The position numbers and the translations under genes are program-made. Under the pieces are notes generated by a model, which was not told the origin of the DNA, did no database searches, and saw nothing but the letters and a program-made list of their open reading frames with translations. Of a stretch of 64,000 bases of DNA, positions 13,101 through 25,100 are shown in pieces. Each line of letters starts with the position of its first letter. Position 1 is the first letter of the stretch. The stretch covers positions 4,261,501 through 4,325,500 of the forward strand of contig OZ022256.1 of assembly GCA_963978905.1 (NCBI GenBank), in the 5' to 3' direction. The stretch comes from Trichostrongylus colubriformis (taxonomy: Eukaryota > Nematoda > Chromadorea > Rhabditida > Trichostrongylidae).

Positions 13101-16100
13101 GCGGCAGGACGTGGTTGCGTTCCAGGCGGCGAGGCAGAGTGGCACAGGCGGGACGCGCAGCAACCCAGTCACGCCCTGCCGCTGGCGCCGCAGAGTATGA
13201 AGGCGGCCCTGAAATCACTTTCGAGAAGTATCAAACCTTGTGGTTTACAATGGATTTAAAGGCACACCTCGCGAAAAATTGTGAGAGCTATCGCGCGTGT
13301 TACAGGATTAGAGGCCCTGCTCTACCCACCAGCAAAGAAAAATGAATCGAATCTCCTCTCATCCATCAAAAATAAAGCGCCCTGCCATCGGTCCTCGTAC
13401 GAGTATTGGAGATTAGAAATGAGATTTTGCTCGATAATATCGCGCAAAATGCTACGATATCCCCTGTTCTTCCCTATTGAAGCTACGTTCGCTATTGATA
13501 TCGCTGCCTTATCTTGTCGTATCCCTCTCTATGCCGGGTGTGATTTGGCTCGGTGGGCTCAACTCGGCTACGGTCGACCAGGCCGCACGCGGCGGGGGTG
13601 AGCAGTGGAGCCGCGGAAAGGGTGCAATCTTTAAAACTATCCAAGGGTCAACCTGCCCTGAGAAGGTATAGACTACTTTGATTATCGCGTGGTGTGCTTC
13701 TAAGCATGTTTCAGCTGACCAAACTTGTATGGTAGTGTCAGGTGTCAGCTCCTCCAGCCCATCAATCCACAAGGACTCGTCATCATGCACCGGCAGCCAA
13801 CAGGCGGCGCCACCTCGATCCTCCTCCAGCCTGCGGGTACTTAAGCTGCTGCCATCCAGCAGTGGCAGTCATTCCCGGCAGTCACCACCTCACCTCCTCA
13901 CCTTCCCCTTCTTCCCTCTTATGTAATCCTATTAGTAATAAATATATATAGCCCATGTGTCTTGTACCACATCGTATACCCCACCGCTACACCTACCCCT
14001 TCAGTAATAGACGTCATGAACCTATTATCTGATATGGAGGACCCAGGGAGATTTCTTCACACCCGTTTTCGAAACTAATTTTTTTTCTCCCCTCCTTTTT
14101 CTCTCTTAAGTAGAATGCATTCCCCTCCCAACCCACAATTCCTTCGACTCAACCCAACGACTTCGTCTACCTGCAGAAGATGAAGAAACGAACGACAACT
14201 TACGTAAGTATATTTTTTTCTGGATATCCATAATAAGGGGTAAAGTAATAGTTTTGACACCTAAAACGGTGTAATTTTAAGGGATAAGTAATAGTTTTGA
14301 CACCTAAAACGGTGTAATTTTGAAGTCCTGGCGACAAGTTCCCCTTTCTTTCTTCCCACGGCGTACCAGTTGATATTTGATATTATTAAGAAGTATAATC
14401 CATATTAAAGGGATAGTAAATCACTATAGTAATCAATGACACCCAGCAGACTGCTGCTAGGCTGTCAATTTCGTAACACGCCCGCGCTAGTTACAGCATA
14501 CCACACGTTCATCACTCTCTACACGTTCCTCTAATCGGGTTGATAAAAATAACTTCGACTGCAAGTAGTCGAGTAGACCTATGGAAAAAGTAGAATGTAA
14601 AAAATATGCGCAATTAATAATGATGTATGGAAAAAATATGTTTTGATAGGAAACCAACTTGTTTAGCCTGAAAAAATAATGAAAATGAAGAATTAATGAA
14701 AATGAAATATGAAACGAATATGCTTCATCGAAAAAAAAATGAACTGAATAAAGTACAATGAAATAAGAAAGCATAATAGTACGAAATCTGGTGTAAAAAC
14801 CAGTATCAGTAAATGAAAAAAGTAAATGAACTGGAAAATAAATGAAATAGTTAATGTAATTTGCGTAATCGCTTGAATTCTTTATTGACAACCAGTATCT
14901 AATGAATAACCATTTAATTTGCCGATTTTGAAAAGGACTTGCTCGCCATTCTGCGCACTTTTTCTTGAGAACTAGCTATTCTCACTCACTATATGACCCT
15001 TTGCTGCTACGATACCGGTTCAGAGACGGTACTAGGAGATAGACAGCAAAATCATATATCCATGTATCTCTCCTATTTCCGAGTGTATAGTGAAGTTATT
15101 GTGCCAAGGCGGCTGCATTACAACGCACACTGGCACATGCGGATCGCCAACCAAGATTTATTAGTTTGGATTGCGAAACTCACTCGGTACCTCGGTGAGG
15201 CAAAGAGATCCAACGTTAACAGGTGTCACTTCGGCGTCATGTATACATCAACTCTGACAGCCGCGACTCCTATCCCAACCACCGCGATCGAATTTCGCAA
15301 TTAGATTACGGTACCTGGCCAATTCCTTAAGCTTATCCTGTCTGCATTGAAACTTTCCAATAAAATGGAACATGTATCCACACTTCATAAACCCATAAGG
15401 TCCCCAAGCAGTTGCTAGTCTAACAAACCACCATAGAAACAGATGAAGTCACTTCAAATTAAAATAAAATAACAATTCCATGTTCACTTCAATCTTTTCG
15501 AGCGCGCTAACAAGGCTGTCAATTTAATAATTGTTAACCCGCACAGTCACTCCAAACTTCACACTTTGCTCACTTCACCGCTCCTCACTCTCCTACACTT
15601 ATCCAATTTCAAGCGTTATCGACTGTACTTGAACGAGGCAATTTTGAATCGCAGCAATAACTTAATCTAAAAACCCAATTAATGCCAAAACCTCCACCCC
15701 TATTCAAATATTAAGCTTCTATCAAACAAAACAAAACCGTTTCACATCACCTAACACCACTATCCGCCCTTCACCCCCATGTTCCAATGAAAAATAATCA
15801 ATTAATAAAAAGTCAACATTAAGGTTCTTCATTGATGTCCTGCGGCATGATCATAGGCTGCTATGATATCAATACCTTCAACTAAAAGGCCTCCCCTCTG
15901 AGCATTTTCATCCATTATTAATAGTAAAAACCATGACAGATCTTTCCACTACATCAGCAATATCATCACAGGGGAACAGCATGGCGCATCCAACAATAAC
16001 AACTTCAACGATAGTTTTTGTATTTTAGTCTTCCACCCAGACATGCTAACTGTGCAATACTTAGATGCCACCATTCAATGAAAAACAAACCCTCCAAACA

Positions 16101-19100
16101 AATTTTCAGAACACTTAGGATCCCACCACATGGCGCAATCCTAGAATAGATCGATTAACAGCAATCCCCCAACATACCCTTTCCAGGACACTCATACTTG
16201 CTCTCTATAGTCATAACTAATAATAAACCTTCCCAACACAGCAATAATGCAACTACAAGCCAACTACGTGGCGCAATCCTAATTACCTCAAGTCATATCA
16301 ATTACCACAATCCAAATATCCCGCTTCCCTCATTCATATACATTCTCAAAAAGTAGATATAATAATAGACCTTCACAACGTTTCAACAATACGAACAAAG
16401 TTTAACAACATGGCGTAGTCCCAGATCAAGTAATGTCATTTTTCTGAATCATCATGCCGCACTTTTTCCAATTTCTGCCCAATCCCGATAATCAATCTTC
16501 CCAACACATTAACAATACCATCAGAATCAAACCACGTGGCGCGATCCCAAGCCAAGTACTTGCTTCCTGGATCATCACATTACACCTTTTCAAATTTCTG
16601 GCCAATCTCAATAATTATAAATGATAATTATCCTTCCCAATACGCTAACAATAAAATTGAAATTGAACAACATGGCGCAATCCATAAAAACGAGAGAAAA
16701 TCACCTTTCACAATGAATTTCGCGATTTCTTGTCTTCCACTTTACTAACTAATTACTACAAAATTGAAATATCACCCTTCTACAATCTCTAACCTTCCAA
16801 ACAATTTTTTTTGAAATACTCAGAACCACACTCACGGCTCAATCTCGGAAACCTCATTAAATCATCTTGTTTCCTATTCTATTCTTTCCTAATTTCAACC
16901 CACCTTTTGAACGCAACAAATGTAACTCATTTCATCAATAACCCGTGTCTAGAAACCCACTTCCCCATCAAAATCAGTTAATGAGTTGATTTTGAGAAGA
17001 ATATCAACTATATTCATTTCTAGACTCGAAAAAGCATTTTTTCCAATAACTATTAGTACCTTTCGAATCAAAATCTCTCAAGTCATTCAACCATTCACTA
17101 AGTATTATTTAAACGTATAAAAAGGCCAAATACTCCCCAACCAACAATTCCAGCAAAATATATCGATTAATAAAAACTACCGTAATCCACCCGCCAATAA
17201 CACATGAAATCACAGAAAACTAGTCACCCACTGCATACTACTCCACATTTGAAGCCAACTTTTTGTCTTTTCGCCACCGAATCATTATCCCATCGTCTGA
17301 AATTCTCCAGTTCGGTCGGCTCTGCTTCTACCTCTATTTCAATTCTTTAACATAGCTGAAAAACAATATCTTCTCTCAAAAAGACTTTCTACGTTCATAA
17401 CCCTTCTTTTTCTCGCCCATCTACCTTCTGGAACTACGAACGCTTATACAACTTTAACATTTTTTTTCGAATAAACGCCCTCACTGTTCTAACTTTAGAG
17501 CAAAAAAATCAATACACATCCATATACTTATCACCATAATTAACAAAACAACTCTCTACCATGGAATACCGTAACATTTGGCACCGTCCCCCACAGAAAG
17601 CGTCGTAGAGACCAAAACCACTTACTTCCGCAAACCAAAGAATTATTTAAATAACTCATATAAAATCAAAATCATAGAATTTCCTTATCACACTTTCGAG
17701 TTAATTCAATAACTATCCCAAATCATAAGCCACTGTTCAGTTCTATACCCCTTCTTTGTGTTTGCTAGTGTTTACTCTCTCATATCCCCAGCAAGTACTC
17801 ACTGTCCCAAGTAAGCAATTGTGTGCATCGGCTAAGTCAAGCTGACCTGTCGCATACCCTGGCTCTGTGCAACGCATAACTTCTTGATTAGAAATTTCAC
17901 CTCCCTCAATCATAATCCCATACAATGTTTCCACTAAAATAGTTCACCACATTGCATTAAATTCAAAGCCAGATTTCACGGTTATGAATAATGACCCTAT
18001 GCTTTACCATGAACAATGTCAAGATAGTCGCCATGCAGAATTCAACGATAAAATACAATTTCCAAAGCTTCAAATGGAAGATATCATAAATTAGAACCAG
18101 ATTTCATAAAACAAGACTTCAAGTTTATACTTGATCGCATATGCTCTTTAATAAACATCAAAATCCAATCTATAAACAGCATAGCTCAAATTACCCCACT
18201 AGCGCTGCTCGTACCTTATTACAGAGGGACGATATATCTGCCTTGGCTACGGAAAACGTTTTAATGATTTCTAAATGCATAGAAATCATTGTGGATGAAT
18301 TCATTTTCGACCACAATATAGGAGGTGCATATTATGTCTACACATGTGTCGATCCGGGGAAAACCCACCATTTTATTCAACCAGGGACAAGGGATCTTGT
18401 CACATCCAGCCCAGAAGCTGACTGACCGTTTGGTATCTATGTACAGTGATGGAAAACCATTACAAATTACCCTCAGGTTACACCCCGGTTACTAACATTC
18501 ACTTGAACCTTCCTAATGGGTTCGCTCGCCAAGACTTCGTTTTCAACGCTCCACCCACATTCCATTCAGACCTAGCCAAGGTATCAGCAGATATCTACCT
18601 CGTCAAAGGGCATCTAAACTCTATCGACAATTTCGAAACTGTCAAATCAAAATCTGCCTCTGTCGACATAGATCCCACATCCTTTCTACTTCACCGCGAG
18701 CTTGCTAACACAGCTCAATTCCTAGAGGCTAACGCAGGACATGTTCTCCAAACACAGAAACAGAAGATTCAGGAGTCTACTGGATTACATATGGGTCCGC
18801 ACGCTTGTTATCGTTCTATTTGGCATACTCTTCCTCGCAATGCTAACTCTCCTTTATATCCAAAGAACCGCCGTTCAACTGCCTATTAACATAGCTCTCA
18901 AATCCATCCCTGTAGGCTTCTCTTTCATTTTTCATCACTCTTTAGTAAAAAGAGTTCGCTATCCCCATATCCATCGTCCGCTACGGATAGACCTCTTGTC
19001 ACTGCACGAAGACAACGCCATGCTCGACAAGTATTTGAGGAAGCCGCTGAACCAACTAGTATTTCAGTTCAATTCCCACCATTCTCAGATGTTCCACTTA

Positions 19101-22100
19101 ACGATATGACACCTCTTTGTGCAGTCAACAAACAACACTCCGAACAAATAGGATCCAACAACCATCTACTACCTACCAAAAGCTTGTGCCTACCAAAAAA
19201 CCCACCCCAGCAAACTACAACCCTCCCCATATCATCGACCAAACTTCAATCTCCAACACCCCAACCAAGGCAACAAAGATTTCTTGAGTTTTCTCCCCAG
19301 CGTATCGTGCATCCTCCGGGCATCCACAAATCCACTAATGTATATCCAAGCCCACCTCAATAATAAGCACATCATAGTACTTACCGATACTGGCTCCGCT
19401 ATATCTCTCGTTTCGGAGAGTGTAGCCCGACAGATCAAGGCATGCATTCTCCGACCTTCTGTTGCCAAAGGAATCACCGCAAAAGGTACTCCAATACACC
19501 TCCTTGGACAGTTTACTCCAACCCTCCTCATCGGTGACAAAACGATAGAATTTACATGTTATGTCGCAGCAGATGAAAACTGCTCCTCTCCTTTCATCTT
19601 AGGAAACGATGCCATTCCTCAACTCGCCTAAAAACTATTAATAGATTATGGCGCGAACACCATTTCGTTTGACGGAACAACCATTATTTTTGTTACCACT
19701 ACCCAGGACGATCATAACCTTCTTAAACTTGCGGTCTACCTCACTCAAGATAGCACTTTACCACCCTTCTCTGTTAATGTGGTTAAAGGAACAACCTATA
19801 CCATATTTTCTCAGAGATGGGAAGTTTTTACAACAGATGACCCAGCGAGCCCCCTCGCAGAAGGGCTACTCGTTGGTAGAACCCTTTCATGCCCAAATAC
19901 TCGTTGGTAGAACCCTTTCATGCCCAAATGCAGAAGGATCCGTTCTGATACGCATATATAATTCAAACCCCTGAACCCACATTTTTGCCCAAAAACACCA
20001 CCATAGCCACCGCAAGCTAGATACAGATATGCCATGACTCCCAGTATTTTTGATCTACAACCAACTCAACCAAAATGCTTTACCACTAAAACATATAAAT
20101 GCCAACATATCTCTTCTGAAGCTGATGTCTCTAAGATCTACCCCTTTTCCAAATGTTCAACCACGCAAATCAATTTTGAGTAGAATTCAATACAATCACT
20201 CTATTCTAAACAATAGCCACTTTCACGCTTTCAGACTTTTACTTAGTAAGTATAACAATGTTTTGTAGGTAACGATGGAAATCTCGGTCGTTATACAGGA
20301 CCCATTACCCAAAGCATTAATTTTATGCCACACCATAAAATCCTCAAACAACGCTCTTGTCGGGTACCTTGGGAAAAAATGACAAGAAATAGAGGATCAA
20401 ATCAAAGAGATGCTCAGAACAAGGATCATTGAACAGTACCAGTCTATTTGCATCTCCTGTAGTATTGGTTGAAAAGGGACCAAACAAAAACAGTGGAGAT
20501 TTGCAGTGGACTATCGTCGAGTAAATGCTATTACAGAAACAGAGACCTATTGTATCCCCCATATGCAAGACATTCTAGATCTTGTAAATGGTAAAGAGAT
20601 ATACTCCGTCCTCGATTTTAAAAGTGGTTTTTTTCAAATCCCTTTAACGAAGGAACATAAGGAACGTACGGCCTTCTCTTCCTTTATGGGATTGTACCAC
20701 TTCACTGTTATGGCACAAGGTCTTGAAGGTGCCCCAGGCACTTTTCAACGAGTAGCCAACAATCTAATACGCGACGTGAGCATGTTGTTTTGCTTACATT
20801 GACGACATCATCATTGCAAGTCAGTCAATCAGCCAACATCTGCTTGACCTAGAAGAAATATTTGTACGTATAAGAAGGTTTGGTATGAAACTAACTCCGG
20901 AAAAATGTTCATTCTTCCAAACCGAAGTACAATACCTAGGCGTGTTATTAGCAAAAATGGCACTCGCCCTAACCCACAAACAGTAGCTAGCATCGCTCAA
21001 ATCCCAAGCCCCAAAAATGTCAAAGCAATCACATCACTTCGTGGAGCTACCTCGTATTTCCGTCGCTACATCTCGCGTTTTTCTATAATCGCAACCCCAC
21101 TACACAACTTGCTAGCCAAAAGCGCACCCTTCAAATGGACCGAAGTCCAAGAAAAAATTTTTGAGCTTTAATACAAGCTCTCATCAACGCTTCTCTCCTT
21201 GTTGCCCCTACTTTCGGACAACCATACATAATACACACAGACGCATCCACACTTGGCTTAGGAGCATTTTTATTTGAACAACTTAGCGCGTACTATAGCC
21301 GATCTCTCAACAAGCATGAGAAAAACTATGCTGTCATTCAATTCAAAGTTCTAGCCATTGTCTTTGCTCTCACAAACTTCTACTCCTACGTAGCAAACGC
21401 ACGAATAACCTTGATAACAGATCATGCTCGTCTAAAATCACTACATCACAGGTCAGATTTAGTCGGTTGCCTAGCCCAATATCAAATTTCAATCCAGGCT
21501 TACGACCTCACAATTGAATATCGCGCTATGAAACACAATACACTTTGTGATTTCCTCACACTTCCTTCACCGCATATAAACTCCATGAAGCGACACGCTA
21601 CCTTTCCTCGCAGACATTCAGGAAAGCCAAAGAAGCTAAAAATACGGCCAGCTTATCGAGTTCTTGAACAACGAACTAGACGAACCGCCGCGAGAATTTG
21701 AAAACAAATCAGGAATTTCTCTATACATAGCAATTCTTCATTTTATTCAATACATGATAACCCAAAAATTAGCTATTCCAGGTGAAACTATGCAACTGAT
21801 AATCATAACGATGTTCTATGATACACCACTTAGGAGCACCTCTAGGAATACAAAAAATATATAAAAAAATAATAAAAAGAATATTTTAGATCAAGCCTAT
21901 ACCACGACGTTCCACGTATATTACTTCCTGCCTAATTTGCCAAGAAGTCAAAACTCCATTTAAACACATGATACGTGACGAATTGGGATTAATACCTGTA
22001 CCCCAGCGCCCTTTCGCAAAAAAAAAATAAGAAAAAAATCGCAAGTTTGTAGTGTGTACACCACTCATACAATAAACCACTGAGTTGGCCATCAAAGCTC

Positions 22101-25100
22101 TACGATGTCATCTCACGACATGGCATCCTCAAAGAGATCTTTTCAGATCGTAGTTCTGACTATTACAGCGAAATGTTCATAAGAATCATAAGGCGCTGGG
22201 TATAACTAATAGTTTACTACCAGTTATAACCACAAAGCTAACGGCCAGGCGGAACGGTCAGGGAAAGTCACCATTGACTCTCTCACCGCGTATTCCGATA
22301 CCAGAGACGTCTGGTCGGAATGCCTCCAACCAATAGTATCTGCATTGACTGTAGTAAACTTGTCACTACGGGTTACAGCCCATTTTTTTCGTAGTATATG
22401 GTCGCTGCCCTGTCCGTGGAGCCCTGCTGGAGCCTTTGGCTCGACTCGTGTTCACCTTCGACGACTTTTGTAGATCATGCAGCCGGCTTGAAAAAAAAAC
22501 CATCATGGAAGTTGGCAACAGGATTGCGAATAAGACAATATAAAACAGGATATGACCGCTCACACAAGGTATACCCCACGGAACTTTCCATTGGCGACTC
22601 AGTCCTTCTCCATGACGACACAGTCCGTCGTAAATTGACTATTCAATGGAAAGGCCCGTACACGCTTGGACAAATCGATCGTCCTAACATAGAAATTACT
22701 AACATCATAGGTCGTCCTGTACGACAAACTGTTCTATCAATCGCCTCAAATTGTATTCGCCTCGTTTAATGACGGCTAACGTTTCCACACTAACCCCACA
22801 ACAACAAACTATTCTCAAACCCGAGGAAACATCAGCTGCCACTGAACAAATCAATGTAAGACGTTCGCGTCGTTTACAGATTAAACAGGCTGGATTCAAC
22901 GACACCATGGACAAATGAAGGAGAATCATTCGATTGATTCTCCTAGGTCAGTTTGTCTTCCCTTCCATTAGCCGCAAAGTCGCAAATAAACTATCTTTCT
23001 TTGGATTGGCGGTTCAAAGAAACACATAGGGCAGCCAAAACAAAAAAAACTTTTTTTCACACGCCCGTGTGCTAATCGACTATTATTATGAACAGATTAG
23101 TGCACGTATTGATTCGCCTCGTATTGTGATTTATGTGCAGTGCCTATTTACTCTAAACGCACATTTCCATGTTATTCTTCATATGCAACGTATTCACATT
23201 TTACAACAAAAACACCAAAAAAATAATATAATAATAACCAAAAAGGGCTATATACACATCTATTCTCGTGTTATTTTTGTTTTTCTACTAAATTGTTTAA
23301 CTCATAGGACCCACAATTTTGCTGTCATTCATTCACTGCTTTAACTAAAATTATACCAGTTTCGATGTGTATCATTCTAACTCGTAGAGTAAATTCGCTA
23401 TTTTTCCCTATGTCAACACCGTATGTCATCTATCTACCGTATACCTATAACAACGCTCGAGGACGAGCTATCTCTCCAAGGTGTAAGTGGTCGCCTTACT
23501 GTGCTGGAACACTCTCAGCATACACGCGTATGATAATTCTTGTGTTTATTCTTCATACGACGTTTTCATTGAAAAGCCTCCACATCTCAGCATCAAGAAG
23601 TTAGTCGCTAATGAATGACCATTTGATGACCATTTGCCAAGAGCGAAGACGTAGTCACGTAGTGGCTCTCTGACCTCAAAGGCATCTGTTCATGTTGCAT
23701 ATTATTGTCATCGGTCATACCTATCTCTATGCAGTGAAGGATACTAACTCTTGAAGTTGTCATGCCACTTCGAGCTCGAGGACGAGCTCACTGTAAGGAA
23801 TGGAGATGTCAGGTGTCAGCTCCTCCAGCCCATCAATCCACAAGGACTCGTCATCATGCACCGGCAGCCAACAGGCGGCGCCACCTCGATCCTCCTCCAG
23901 CCTGCGGGTACTTAAGCTGCTGCCATCCAGCAGTGGCAGTCATTCCCGGCAGTCACCACCTCACCTCCTCACCTTCCCCTTCTTCCCTCTTATGTAATCC
24001 TATTAGTAATAAATATATATAGCCCATGTGTCTTGTACCACATCCTATAAACCACCGCTACACCTACCCCTTCAGTGATAGGCCTCGCGAACCTATTATC
24101 TGATAGTAGTATGGAAGTTCCATTCGGCAAAGGTGGGAGTCGATCACATGGAACCGTAATTTGTGCTCCCTAACAATGATGCGTTCTTACTTCCTGACAA
24201 TGGTGTGTTCACGCTTAGTATGATTATGGCCCTTTTTTAACATTCGCTTGTCAGCCCGGTTAGTTTAAAGGCACCATTAGGGGTAAGGGAAAACTGAGAT
24301 CTGGAAGTACATGTTCTCTGAAACGAGCCTTCTACTTCAGAAGGGGTCACATGTGGTGAAAATCGCATAAAAAAAACGCGACTTGGGGTCTTATGGCGGC
24401 CCCGCAGCTCGTCATGCCGTTATGCCGTTATGCGATCGGGGGAGTCGACGTGGAGGGGCGGGACAACAATCACGGCCGGCTGGTTGAGACTCTGGCCTGT
24501 CTTCAGTCCACTCCGACCAGAGACGCAGAGGACGAGAGCGAGAAGAGGGAACTTCGGGTTCCTATTTCTTGTTTTTTTCGCCGTTTTATGTCGTTCTTTC
24601 TCCACCTTTATATTGCTGAGCACCTCTACTTTCGTAATCCCCCAATTTGCCAAAATTGCCCCTAACGGTGTCTTTAAAGACACCAGAAGGGGGTAATTTT
24701 GGCTTACGGTGGAACAGATGTGGTGTGGACGAGTTTAAGTGGCCGCCGTTGCACAAACTCGCCAATTTGACGCCTTAGCCTGGTGCCAAAAGAAGATGTT
24801 TCTATTATAAATTTGTTTTCCTTTACTTTTTACTTTGTTCTTTCTTATATATTGTTTCTAGATGTACTTACATGAATGCTAATGTAGTTAGGAATGGCCA
24901 CTCCACGGCGCTGGGAGTCAGGTGCTACAACTAACGTTGGCCCACGGCCCGTCTCCTACAGCGGACAACTCGGAATGGATGCGCTAATGCGAATGGGATG
25001 CGAATACACACCGCAGCGTCGCGCTTTTTAGTCCGGGTTTTTTCGCCTATTATCGCTTCTGACCTTGAGTGTTCTTTACAAAATACTCATTTCTTTGCAT

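Larger units (their letters stand above)
13736..24105 (+). mobile_element. Ty3/gypsy LTR retrotransposon, degenerate, in pick-1 intron 2 (antisense)
   Basis: A 10.37-kb element with two 299-bp LTRs, TGTCAG...CTGATA ends, a 4-bp target duplication GTAG (13732-13735 and 24106-24109), a TGG-initial primer-binding site after the 5' LTR and a purine tract before the 3' LTR. Internal order is ORF1 region, protease, reverse transcriptase, RNase H, integrase with a GPY/F module, which defines Ty3/gypsy. The reading frame is interrupted repeatedly, so this copy cannot be autonomous. It is inserted opposite to pick-1 transcription within an intron, so it does not break the host coding sequence. Host genes in the same window have no frameshifts, which argues against base-calling error as the cause of the pol breaks. 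Confidence 0.93.

Noticed and set aside
18141..22769. Retroelement frameshifts as sequencing errors
   Set aside because: Breaks are numerous and not all at homopolymers, while 31 exons of pick-1 and drp-1 in the same window join without a single frameshift.
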